Shown here piece after piece: positions 35,057 to 46,329 of a stretch of DNA of 64,000 nt. Each line of letters starts with the position of its first letter. Position 1 is the first letter of the stretch. The notes under the pieces are model-generated. The model ran no database searches. It saw nothing but the letters and a program-made list of their open reading frames with translations, and was not told the origin of the DNA. This DNA is from Rhodamnia argentea (Eukaryota; Streptophyta; Magnoliopsida; Myrtales; Myrtaceae), in NCBI RefSeq assembly GCF_020921035.1, contig NC_063155.1, positions 7,673,001-7,737,000 of the forward strand, written 5' to 3'. The translations under genes and the position numbers were made by a program.

Positions 35057-36699
35057 GATAATTTCAAAAACAAATTTGAATGTTTTCGACAAAAAAAAAA
35101 TTCTTTTTTGAGGTTTTCGAATTTACTTTTCATTTGTTATTTATGTCTCGTCCACGTGTCTGAGTTGATTTTCATTTCTGAAAATTACCCCTTTGCTGTA
35201 ATAATATACAAAAAATAACAAAAATAATTTAATTTAGATCAATTGGAGTCGTATACTCAATCTATGATTATATAGTGAAAATGCAATTTGTTCCGTCCTC
35301 TTATTTAAGTTGTACATTATCATGCCAATCTTATACTCTGGCACACGAATGGATTAATAACACGACATGATTTTATTATTCAAAGTTATGATTTTAGGTT
35401 TGAAAACCGATTTTCTCATCCACACGCATCCATGCATCCATAACCTTGCCGATTATATCGTGAAAAACAAAATCCATAACTCGCTTAAAAATGACTTCGA
35501 TATTAATTAACTCAAATGGCATCACCACCTACTCAAACGTACCGACCGCTCCTAAACATTTGAAAGTTATTTTGGACACATTTTCTTCATTTATGAAGAT
35601 TTCTGAATGCTCGTCGTCTTATTTGAAAAAATATTCGCCAACTTGGGCACTCTTTAGACAATGTAAAGCATACTTAATTAGCAAAAAAAATAAAATAAAA
35701 GGGGCAATCAACCCATAGATATTCGAGTATAGCACATGAGGAGAAAATGGTAGCTCTTTTGCATAATTATTGTGATTTTGTTGGGTTCTTTCTGGACTTT
35801 TTTGTCAAGGTGGCATCAAATCACACGTACCCAAAAATAAAAAAATACGCTGTGATTGAGCTTTGATATAATCGCCCATTACAAGAACAAGACAACAATG
35901 TTGGGTGGGCTTCGTGGGATAAGAGTCGTTTCAACCCTAAAATTTATTACGAAAATATAATTAAAATTTAAAATTTTTAAAAAGTATAATTAAATTCTCA
36001 AATTTTATTTGAAAGTATAATTGAGTCCGAAAACTTGTCGTAAACTAAAAAATATATAAAACAAGAAATTGTAAAAAAAAAAAAATGGGATCAGGCCGGT
36101 TGACCCGAGCCCACACGAGCAATAAGTCCTTTCATTGATTACGTTTTTTGAAAAGTTTTAGAACTTGATTGCATTTTTATGACAAGTGTCAAGATTATAT
36201 TACACGCTTTGAAAGTTTTAGGACTCAATTGAATTTTCGTAATAAGTTTTATGACTTCAAATGCACTTATATCTATTTTATTTTATTTTATTTTTTTCTT
36301 CACCCAAAAACTAAAAATCTAAGGAAAAAAGGACAACTATTTTTCCTTTTCACACCTACCTTTTTTGTTTGCATGTGGAGTTTGGTCCCAATTGTGACCT
36401 TTTTTTTCCTGTGGTGGGGGGCCAAATTGAACTATCTTGTTGCTGACTTTTCAGTTTGGTGCTTAGGTAATTACTTTTTTTTTAAGAAAGTGCCTAACAT
36501 CATCATTAATGGTAAAAAGAAGCCTAATTTTAATTTATTAAGTCCATTAGGTCGTCAGCTGAAATGGCGGGGTCAAGCAGACAAAACTGACCTTTTGATG
36601 CTCACCAGCCTAACAAAATTAGGCAATGCTTGCAATTATAAAAACTAAACGTAAAAAATGTGCAATTATTTTTTGTTTATTTTTGGTTTGCTTCAAGCT
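35057..36699. repeat. AT-rich spacer with a small inverted-repeat element
   Basis: 35930-36260 has inverted ends ('aaaatttattacgaaaatat' against 'gaattttcgtaataagtttt') in a ~330-bp MITE-like element. The remaining sequence is AT-rich without a gene. Confidence 0.45.
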
Positions 36700-37240
36700 A
36701 ATATTTGCGGGCATAATTAAATTTTTACAATTGTGCCAATTTAGTCCTAAATTTTTTTTGCTAGTTAAATCCCAAACTTTTTGAAATTGTGCCAATTCGG
36801 TCCACTTTGTCGGTCGGCATTAACGTGTTGTCGTTGGTGCTAGTGTGGATAATTTTTCATAATGTGTTAATATTCTTTATTTTTTTCCTATTTTTTTTTT
36901 TTTTTATACCCTACTACTAGTATGCCGGAGAGCTCCCGCGAGGATTGTTGGAGCTTGCCAGCCGCCAGCAAGGGCTTGGCGACCCCCGGCTAGCCTCACC
37001 ACGGGCGAGGGCAACCTCACCATGGTCGCCTTCACCCGCGCCATGCTTCGCGAGGATTTCGTGAGGCGAGCATTTCGTGAGGCTTTAGCCCATGGTCGGT
37101 GAGGCAATGGTGAGCTGCCCTTCGCCCATAGGTAGGATAGGAAAAAATAAAGATATTAAAAAATTTAAAATTATTATAAAAAATTTATTTGCATCAACGC
37201 CGACCGGCAAAGTGAACTAAATTGGGCACAATTGCAAAAA
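36700..37240. mobile_element. MITE with GC-rich core, ~540 bp
   Basis: The left arm 'gtgccaattcggtccacttt' continues with gtcggtcggcattaacgt. It is inverted at 37190-37235 (acgccgaccggcaaagtga...attgggcacaatt). The core at 36915-37130 is GC-rich ('gcgagggcaacctcaccatg'). The arm text 'ccaatttagtcctaaat' recurs, diverged, near 17180. No coding capacity. Confidence 0.6.
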
Positions 37241-38229
37241 AAAAAAATAGAAAAAATATTAAATAATTAAAAAATATGATCAAAAATTATTCTCAAAAAC
37301 AAGTGAAAATAATTGAAATTGAAAATGTTTAAGTTAAAAAAAAAAAAAATTGATTGAAAAGACTTAATACAAATAATAAAATTATTTAAAAGCCTTATTT
37401 ACTTTATCCCAATTTTACCGAGCTAAAAAATCCAACTAAAGTTTGTCATTTACAATTGAATATAAAAAAAATTAAATTCCAATTATAAAACTTTATTATA
37501 AAAAACCCAATTTTTTTTATAATAGCATTAGTTAACTGACAATTCAGTCGATAAAGTGAACTAAATTAACTGCATTACCTTTTTGCACAATTGCAAAGAT
37601 GTTTAGAATTTGAATGAGCGACATAAATAAAAAAATAATGATTGAATTGAAAAAAAGAAGTTTGGGATATAATTAGGATAGAGGCTAAAGTTTGAGTTTT
37701 TTTTTGAGACAAAAAATTTTTTTGGATATAATTGGGATCGAGGTTAAAATTGAGTTGAAAAATTTTGTATATAATTGGGACCGAGATTAAAGTTGGACAT
37801 TTTTTTGAGTATTTGGCCATCTCAATAGGTTTAGAACTTTTTAGTAATTCTCCCAAAAAGATAAATTGAGTTCACCGAGATAAATTTGAGAGGTGAGCCG
37901 AACTTGTTTTACTCAAATTTCATAAAATCGTGAAACAAATTTGATGGAATCTACACGACAACGTTTGGGTGTTCCGAAAGTTTTTAGCATTCTCGCGTTT
38001 GAAAAGGCCAAAGTGCGTGAGTCGTCAAACTTAGATTAAGCGTAAAAAAATAAAATAAAATGAGAAAGCAAAAAATAAGTCTAGACTTCGATATTGAACT
38101 CTCCCCCTCACATCAGTATACTTGGAAACGTTGGAATGCTAATTCATAGGATTGACACGATTGGTTGGGATGTCGGGGTGATTTCTATCTAGCTCGTGAA
38201 CTAAAAGACGCTTACTCGCCATATGCACA
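37241..38229. repeat. AT-rich spacer with three imperfect tandem units
   Basis: 37660-37800 has three tandem copies of a ~60-bp unit around 'gatataattgggatcgaggt' (ataattaggatagagg, ataattgggatcgagg, ataattgggaccgaga). No gene seen in the rest. Confidence 0.5.
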
Positions 38230-38237
38230 TGGCAAAG

Positions 38238-38500
38238 TAGGGGTGTCCCTAAGAATCGAGCCGACTCGTGAACCGGAACTAAACTGGACCGAATTTGTTG
38301 ATTCTAGGCAATTGCTGGTTCTAGATGCAAAACCAAACCACCCCCGGAGTGATTTTTTTTTTTTTCAACTCTAAATTTTCATTTTCTCCTTAAGAGCAAA
38401 GGAAAAGAAATTACCATAACCCTAAACAGGACCAAGATCGAGAAGTTTTATTCTCGATTCTGGGGTGGAACCGACCCAACTCGGGAGTCGATGACCCTTT
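38238..38500. mobile_element. hAT-type MITE, 263 bp, with exact 8-bp TSD
   Basis: Begins TAGGGGTGTCC and ends GATGACCCTTT. Flanked by the perfect 8-bp direct repeat TGGCAAAG at 38230-38237 and 38501-38508. Inside are gaaccggaac and gaatcgag words as in the copies at 11184 and 18300-18480. No coding capacity. Confidence 0.85.
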
Positions 38501-39091
38501 TGGCAAAGGCTCATAATTAATTGGTTCGTGAGGTTTGCAGAGTATTTCACGGGCTTGTGCAGTAGTGCTCCTGAATTATGAAGGGGCAAATAAATGTTCC
38601 AATGCTTTTCCATCCGCTAGCAAGAGAGAAACGTCAATCACAGAATAAAAGCAGAGAGACATGATCAATGGAGAGTAGGCCCAAAACAATGGCCCATCAG
38701 AATGGGCTCAGGCCCATAACCAGAGCACACTCCTCGGCCGTACAGTGGTGAGCGCCAGCCGGCCAGCCAACCCAGAATGACTACAAGTGTGTCTTGGGTT
38801 GGACTCGACATGTCGTATGATGTTTTCTTCCTGCAGCTTCCAATGACTGCCTGGCCTGGCCTGGCTCTGGCTCTGGCTCCCGGTACTTCTTGGTTAAAGA
38901 AGAAACGGAGGATGTTGCAGTGATTGACAGCTATAGCCTTTTTGCGCCCCCCAAAGCTGATAAAGGCAAAATGGTTTTGTGATTGCTTGCTTGCGAAGGG
39001 CAAAGAGGAAGGAAGGAAGTGAAAATGCACATGGCTGGTTTGGTTGGTCGGTCGTTTTAAGATTGTAGACCCGCCTTTTCTACGTAAGCAT

Positions 39092-39348
39092 GAGAGAGAG
39101 AGAGAGAGAGAGAGAGAGTGGTTTGCAGAACCAATCTTTGCTGTTCTGTCCCAGAATTTCATTTGCTTGCAATGGTGAGTTGATGAGCTGTTTTCGTTTG
39201 GCTGATGACCCAATTCCTACTCTCTCTCTCTGTCTCTAACCCATCAAAATCATGCAGTTTCTCTCCACTCTCTACCTGCTCTGCTCTCACACTTTCTTTC
39301 ACCTTCTCTCCTTTGAGCTCATGCATTACCCCATCATTAATTATTAAT

Positions 39349-39392
<44 letters not shown>

Positions 39393-39654
39393 TCTTATTA
39401 CCCCACCAAATCAAATATCACATATCACCCATTTTCTCAAAGCACGTGATTTTCCCTCACTTTCCTTTGCTCACAGAACACTTTCAGAATCCCAGAAACC
39501 ACAGAGGAAAAGAGACAAAAAAAGAAGAATTTTTTCACCACCCCATCTGGGTTCCCAAAACTCTCTCTCACTAGGAGAAAAGCTTCAACGTTCTGAAAAT
39601 TCAAATTCGTAAAGATTAAGTCAGCAGAAGGAAGAGAGAGTTGAGCCCAGCGAC
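39092..39654 (+). promoter_or_regulatory. RBOH promoter and leader with (GA)n, (CT)n and a uORF
   Basis: (GA)n at 39092-39118 and (CT)n at 39352-39388 bracket the likely start region; a CT-rich leader follows. An upstream ATG at 39347 opens a 75-codon frame that runs through the (CT)n tract (Ser-Leu repeats) and stops at 39574, 80 bases before the main ATG. If transcription starts before 39347, the uORF would limit RBOH translation. Confidence 0.45.
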
Positions 39655-42600
39655 ATGGACTCTCCTGAGGCTCATTATTCACAATCCTCGTCCTCCTCCT
39701 CCTCATCCTCGTCCTCATCTTGTCACGGCTCAAGCCTGGTTCCGGTCCAAACCAGCGCGCGGTGTCCCGCGAACCGAGATCACCCTGCCGATGATCAGGA
39801 CGGGGGCGCAGCGACCACGAGCCTGGTGATCCAGCGGCTGAGATTCCTGGACGCGAGCGCCGCCGCCAAGCACTGGAGCCAGGTGGAGGAGCGGTTCGAC
39901 CGGATTGCCCTGAGCCGCCGGGACGGCACTGAACCGGTGGTGAAGTGGTCGGATTTCGCCTTCTGTGTCGGTAAGTGCTCGGGAACAAGGCGAACAATTA
40001 ACGATTTTTTTTTCCTTTCTGGCCATTTAATTAGAAAAACTAAATTAAAAATATCATTTCGTTTTTTTTTTAATTTTCTTTTTGAGAGAAATTTTTTTGG
40101 ATCCTTGTCGTTAAGCAAGACGCCATCGAGCGCTCAACATGCGCGGTTTTACGCGTCCATGCAAGGGGCGCTCTCGCTAACATGCGCTCCCGCCGCTTCC
40201 CGGCACGTATAAGGGACTCAATAACTGCCACGTAAGCCAGCGCATGTTAGCATCAAATAGTGAAAAGACAATAATTTAGCGGAAAAATATGTAATATTCA
40301 CGGTACAGTTTCAAACTGTCAATATCTCGAAACCCCTTTAAAAAAAAAAACAGTTCCATAATTTTTTATATTTTTTTTTTCAAAATTACTTCGATAATTT
40401 TTTATTTATAATTGTTTGGTAAAAAATCAGGAACGTGGTTAATGCCTTTTCTCATATGTGATTTATTTCGATAATCGCGACAGCTAGCGAGTAGATAAAT
40501 AACAAATTATTTCAATATTTTGTAATAACATCTTGACGAACATGTTCACTGGATAGAAATAAGAAATAATTTGCTCGTATCGATCTAGATTGGTCCGAAA
40601 AAAGAATCGGACCAACTCTTCTACCAATGGACGACATGGGTAATCCTCTCCAATTACTGGTCATCTAGCTTGCAGCGTCGAGGGAGGAGGGAAAAGGCGA
40701 ATATTTACCATAGGTAACTCTAGCAATTTGAGGTTATTGTGACCGGAGGAGGGAAAAGACGAATATTTGCCATAGGTAACTCTAGCAATTTGAGGTTATT
40801 GCGACCGGTTCGGGACTGGTTGGATGAAGTTCTACGTCGCATCCCAATGGATGGAATGTTTGAACAGTTGGGCAGTAGGATGATAAAATTTTAAATTGGA
40901 ATGCATGTCAATTAAGATCTTATTTATTCGGAAAAAAAAGGAGAGAATCCTAGACAAAAACGTTAGTATGTAATAATTTTTTTTTTCCTTTTCAAATCAG
41001 ACTTTTGTTGGAAGTGGCATGAAAAGAAAATGTGAGAGCTTGGTTTGACCAAATTGATTTAGGGATTCAACGGTCAACGGAGTACGCCCACGAGCTGCTG
41101 AGAGCGCTGAGGGGAAGAGATGACGTCAAAGCTGACGTCACGAGAAGCGAACTCCACTACTGCTGGCGCCGCGTCACCGACCCATGCCCCGATTCCAAAA
41201 TCCAGATTTTCTTCGACTTGTAATTAATTTAATTAATCACCATCTTTAATTAATTTTTCTACATATTTCGTTTACGAAAAATACCTATGTATTTCCCTTT
41301 TCTTTTTTTTTTCGTTTTGATTATATTGTGCAGATGTGATAGAAATATGGACGGGCTGATTAGCCGGTGCGACGTGAAGGAGGTACGTTTGTCTAGCGAA
41401 AATTTAAAGGGTTTCGGGCTTAATTGTTTCCTCAAAAGATTCAAATTTTAATTTGGGCAGATGATTTTGTTGAGCGCTTCGGCGAATAAGTTATCCTTGA
41501 CCGGCGAGGAAGCGGATGAGTATGCCGCTCCGATCATGGACGCCGTCGACGCTGGAAATCGAGGTTACATAGAGGTGATACCTTCTTGTTCCCCATCTTG
41601 CCATTTAAGGCCGTTTGTTTAGCGAAAAATGACTCGTTGGAAAAATGTTAAAAACGATCTTTTTTTATCGTTTATACAACTAAATGGACGAAAAATATTT
41701 TTATCTTCCACGAAAATATGTGGACACAAATTGTTTTCAACAATGAAAATCTTTTGCATTAACTAATTATTTCGAGCGATACGAGCAATCATTTTCAGAA
41801 AAATATTTTTCAAATAATTTATTTATCGTGACATATTTGTTGTACCAGTTATCTCAAGTGGAAACGCTACTGAAGTTCGGCTTGTCGAAGGACTCTGCCG
41901 CAACTACCCCGTCGCCGAGGCTGTGCTACCACGGGGGCTGTGATTCCAATGGGGCGGTCCGGCAGCCCATGTCAAGGCCCGAGGTCTTGTTCCGGACCTA
42001 CTGGCGGCGAGCGTGGATCGTGGTTCTCTGGCTGGCGATCTGCATCGCATTGTTCGCGTGGAAGTTCGTTCAGTACCAGCATAGAATGGCGTTTGAGGTC
42101 ATGGGCTACTGCCTCTGTACTGCCAAAGGGGCCGCCGAGACCCTCAAGTTCAACATGGCCGTGATTCTCCTCCCCGTCTGCCGGAACACAGTCACGTGGC
42201 TCCGCGCCAGCCGCCGGGTCGGCATGGTTGTCCCCTTCAATGATAACATCAACTTTCACAAGGTAGACGAGTGAGTAGCATAGCGTGACTCTTGCAATAT
42301 AAATTAGCAGTCTAGCATCATTTACTATAGCAAGTATGATTCCCTCCAAAACCCCCGAATCCATTTCTCCGTGACAGTTGATCGCGGGTGGGATCGTGAT
42401 CGGCGTGATCCTCCATGGTGGCACCCACCTGGCATGCGACTTCCCTCGGATCAGCAGCTCGGATAGCTCGATCTTCAGCCGGACAATCGCCGCGAGGTTC
42501 GGCTACCATCAGCCTTCCTACGTGCAGATCCTGGCGACGACGGAGGCGGTGACGGGGATGACGATGGTGGTCCTCATGGCGATCGCATTCTCCCTTGCGA

Positions 42601-45042
42601 CGAGGTGGCCGCGGCGCCGGGTCCCACCGTTGCCCCGGTCGGTCCGGCAGGTCACAGGGTACAATGCGTTCTGGTACTCGCACCACCTCTTCATCTTCGT
42701 GTACGCCTTGTTGATTGTGCATTCCATGTTCCTCTTCCTCACCAGCAACCTGATAGAAAAGACGGTAAGTCGCTAGGACTCTCCGTTCGTATGGATTTTT
42801 CACAACTTCATTTGGAAGAAGTGCAATTTTCTCCCAATATAATTCGCAATGCCGACATTTGATTCGATGAGAATGTATGCCTTTTTCTAATATTGTCACT
42901 GATTTGCGCATAAACTGTTCCGGTCGTGCAGACATGGATGTATATTGCCTTTCCCATGCTGCTGTACGCGGGAGAGAGGATCTTCCGGGCTGTTAGATCG
43001 GCATTTTACGAGGTGGAGATTCTGAAGGTATGTCGAGTCGTTTACTACTCTCCGAAAATGGTTTTGCCGGACTTGTATGAATTACATGGGAATCATGTTC
43101 GGTCGGTCACCAGAAAGCTATGAATCCGAAATATCCCGTGGCTGGCCGGCTCTCGTGGAGCATGTTTTCCCATGAAACAAACGACCCTTGTATGGTATCT
43201 ACTCCGACCATGTAAATAATTGACTGCTGTATTTTCTCATGTAGGCAAATGTATATCCGGGAAAGGTTCTGTCCCTGATGTTTCGCAAGCCGGAAGGTTT
43301 TGAGTACAGGAGCGGGATGTATATATACGTTCAATGCCCTCGAATATCGCCATTTGAATGGTATTCAGCTGCATATCCCGATCGATGTTCTTCTTTCTTT
43401 TGAACCGGTCATCATTGCTTTTAGAATCGCGACTGCTGTAAAAATGGCTACGAATCTCTCCTTGTTCTTTCGCCTGCTTAAACCAACCATGATTTCGTTT
43501 CTATCTTGATTTTCAGGCACCCGTTTTCGTTAACTTCCGGACCAGATGATGGTCATTTAAGTGTGCATATTAGGACACTAGGAGACTGGAGCTATCAATT
43601 ATACAGTCTCTTCCAAGAGGTAAGGAACAAAAGGGGGTCACGAATCGATCTCCCTCTGGAACCGGGAATCTGAATCTCCGTCTGTTGCAGGCGACTGCGG
43701 CAAGACTAGATAGCTATCCCAAGATATACATCGATGGGCCTTACGGCGCGGCCTCTCAGGACTACATCAAGTACGACGTCGTGGTTCTGATAGGGCTCGG
43801 AATAGGAGCCACGCCGTTCATCAGCATTCTTAAGGATGTCATCAGTCATGATCATGTAAGTTTCTCTCGGTTACACTTCCTTACATACGATCCGCTATTT
43901 TTTAAATCCTGTGCCGGTGACACGAGGTAAATGCTCGATTTACTAGGTCGATAACAGGCTAGTTAGCATTCCGAAGGGTCCGACGAAAGCCTATCTCTAC
44001 TGGGTTACCAGGGACCAGAGCTCCTTCGCCTGGTTCAGGGATTTTATCAGGCAGATGCCAAAGACCAACCAGAAAGAGGTGCTGATTGATTCTTAAACCA
44101 AATTAGCCCTTCCTTTGCCTATAGGAAACAATCCTCATCATTCAGTTTTCTTCTGCCCATCCTTTTCAGTCGATTATGGAGATGCACAACTTCCTGACCT
44201 CGATGTACAAGGAGGAGGATGCGCGGTCGGTGTTACTAAGCGCCATTCAAGCTCTGTCCCATGCCAAGAACGGCGTCGACTTCATCTCCCAGACCCCGGT
44301 TAGTAACACAATCATTTTCTCCGCATCGCCACATCGGGTTCCTGTGTAGCAATTTCCCTTCGGGGCTTCATCTTTAATCTTCATCGTACTAAAAACATGT
44401 GTCCTTCTCAGAATTGTGTTTTGCATCTGTCTTAAAGTACAGTCTTCTCATTTACGTTGCAAATCAATTTGTGCGAATGATTATGACGAAAGCATTTAGG
44501 TTCAGTTCAACCGACTCATGTGAATTCATGGGAAATCGGTAGAGAAGGACTGGATCTAACTTCTGATGGCATTTTCAGGTGCATACCCATTTTGCCAGAC
44601 CAAATTGGTCCAGCATCTTCTCTAGGTTGTCCCGTAGACACAGTGGTTCCCGGATAGGTGAGACTCCGGCAAACCCCGTAACTAGAATACATCTTATCAT
44701 CATTTGCTTTTGGCATGCTGCCGTGATTCTTCTACTCGAAGGCATTCTACGTCGTACAATTAACGGGGTCCTAATCAAAACTCTTTTGCCATTTGTCGAC
44801 AAAACCATGCGTAATTAATTTGCGACGTGAATGTGGTAAAACGAATTGGTTAGCGATCTCAGAAGGCGCTTGGGAACCGATTGTTTTCTCCTCAACCGGG
44901 CAATCTGAATCTCTTGGCTTTGTGATTGACAGGGGTGTTCTATTGTGGTCCTCCAGCATTAGCAAGAGAATTGGAGGAGCTGTGCACCAAATTCTCCACC
45001 AAAACCATCACCAGATTTGTATTCCATAAGGAGCATTATTGA
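39655..45042 (+). CDS. RBOH: Respiratory burst oxidase homologue (NADPH oxidase), 14 exons
   Basis: join(39655..39970, 41063..41219, 41334..41382, 41461..41574, 41849..42262, 42378..42764, 42932..43027, 43245..43360, 43517..43619, 43691..43855, 43947..44078, 44170..44298, 44579..44657, 44933..45042), 788 residues; the lengths sum to 789 codons including the stop. It makes apoplastic superoxide from cytosolic NADPH. In order: a short Ser-rich N-terminus, an EF-hand at 160-171, a degenerate second EF-hand ([17 protein letters not shown]), a ferric reductase membrane domain with haem histidines ([23 protein letters not shown]), FAD site [14 protein letters not shown] sites [11 protein letters not shown] and [12 protein letters not shown]-terminus FHKEHY. 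The closest remembered match is RBOHE ([28 protein letters not shown]). It is shorter than RBOHE (~950) because the N-terminus and the FAD-NADPH loop are short. The EF-hand has Asp instead of Glu at loop position 12. Confidence 0.95.
40684..40806 (+). repeat. 62-bp tandem duplication in RBOH intron 1
   Basis: Two copies with period 62 of a unit starting ggaggagggaaaag and ending ggttattg.gaccgg, differing at about three bases. It lies in the middle of the 1.09-kb first intron. Confidence 0.9.
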
Positions 45043-46002
45043 CTAGGCTTCTTTCTCTTCTTTGTTTTTAGTTGGGAATCTTGAGGTTTGGTTGTTCCTA
45101 CTCCACAGGAAGAAGGGGGAATAGCTGAGAATGAGGTTTTTATTTGTTGGCCAGAACTGAGAATTAGGTTTACCCTGTGCATTACAGGAGAGAAATTGCT
45201 GACAATACCCTGTTGTTTTTAGCTTAAAATTGTTCTATGGGAAAGCATGTACAGAACACCAACTTGAGTGGAAATACCTCTGTTTAATCTTCTCCAAAGG
45301 TCAATCCCGACCAATATATGGCTGGACATCAATCCTGCCGCGATCAGAAAGGACCGTGTTTACGAAGCTTTGTGATAGGATATTTTGAGGCCATCCAATT
45401 TCTTGCGCTGTTAGGACATCAAAATTACGATAATTTCGCGTCTCGATGACCCTAATCACAAAAACATGAAGAAGCCCCTCTGGTAATAGATCAATTCTTA
45501 ATCTATTTGCCAGGTGCTGGTTTTCAGGCCAAACGTGAGATTTCATCATTTGCATGAGAAACTAACGTTCCAAGGAACAAGAGAATTTAATCAAGCTCTC
45601 TATTCAGGGGTCAGCAGTCTAAAGAAGCAATTTGGGAGACAAGTTTATTCAAAAGAACCACACAATTGAGTAGCTCGCCTAACTCGAGCACGGGGAGTTG
45701 CTAAATGAAGCACCATATACACTCCAATGAAGGTACCAGGAGGTTGCTGCTGCAAAACATCCATCATTCAATTAACGCCAACGTCAACATCCAGAGTAGG
45801 AATGAAGAAGAAACTCCAGGAGTAAAGCAAAACCAGGGAAGAAAATTGCTTTGTACTTCACAGAATTTAACTTTCTGGCACTGGGAATTATTGCGGTGCT
45901 TCTCAGAAATCCTCAAAAAGGAACAGCGACACATGTTTAAACAAAGCCAGCCTTCATCTTATTTCTTCGCCATCAAACAAGCTGGAAATACTTTATCCGC
46001 AA
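45043..46002. other. Convergent 3' region of RBOH and ATP synthase gamma
   Basis: The two genes face each other with 960 bp between their stop codons. The interval must hold both 3' UTRs. No separate gene seen. Confidence 0.5.
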
Positions 46003-46289
46003 TTAGCCCTCCAATGCCGATGCTCCAGATATAATCTCAATCAACTCTGTGGTAATAGAAGCTTGACGGGTTCTGACAATCAAGGCAACATTACGAACAA
46101 TCAGTCACGCAACAAAATAGTTACTGATTTTCAGTTTTACATGCTTCTCCTTCTATCTTCCTTTTATAGATAGAAAATAGAGGGATATCTACGTTATTTT
46201 CCTAATAGTTTTTTGCCAACCCCCCCATTATCTGCAATGACAAAATCAATGGAAGATCGCTTCTGACAAATGGCCTCATATTCACCATC

Positions 46290-46329
<40 letters not shown>

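Noticed and set aside
38665-39213. 182-codon frame on the minus strand upstream of RBOH
   Set aside because: Contains the (GA)n tract as a Ser-Leu run, no recognisable domain, and lies in the RBOH promoter.
42318-42935. 205-codon frame antisense to RBOH exon 6
   Set aside because: A shadow of the GC-rich third positions in the RBOH exon; no family resemblance.
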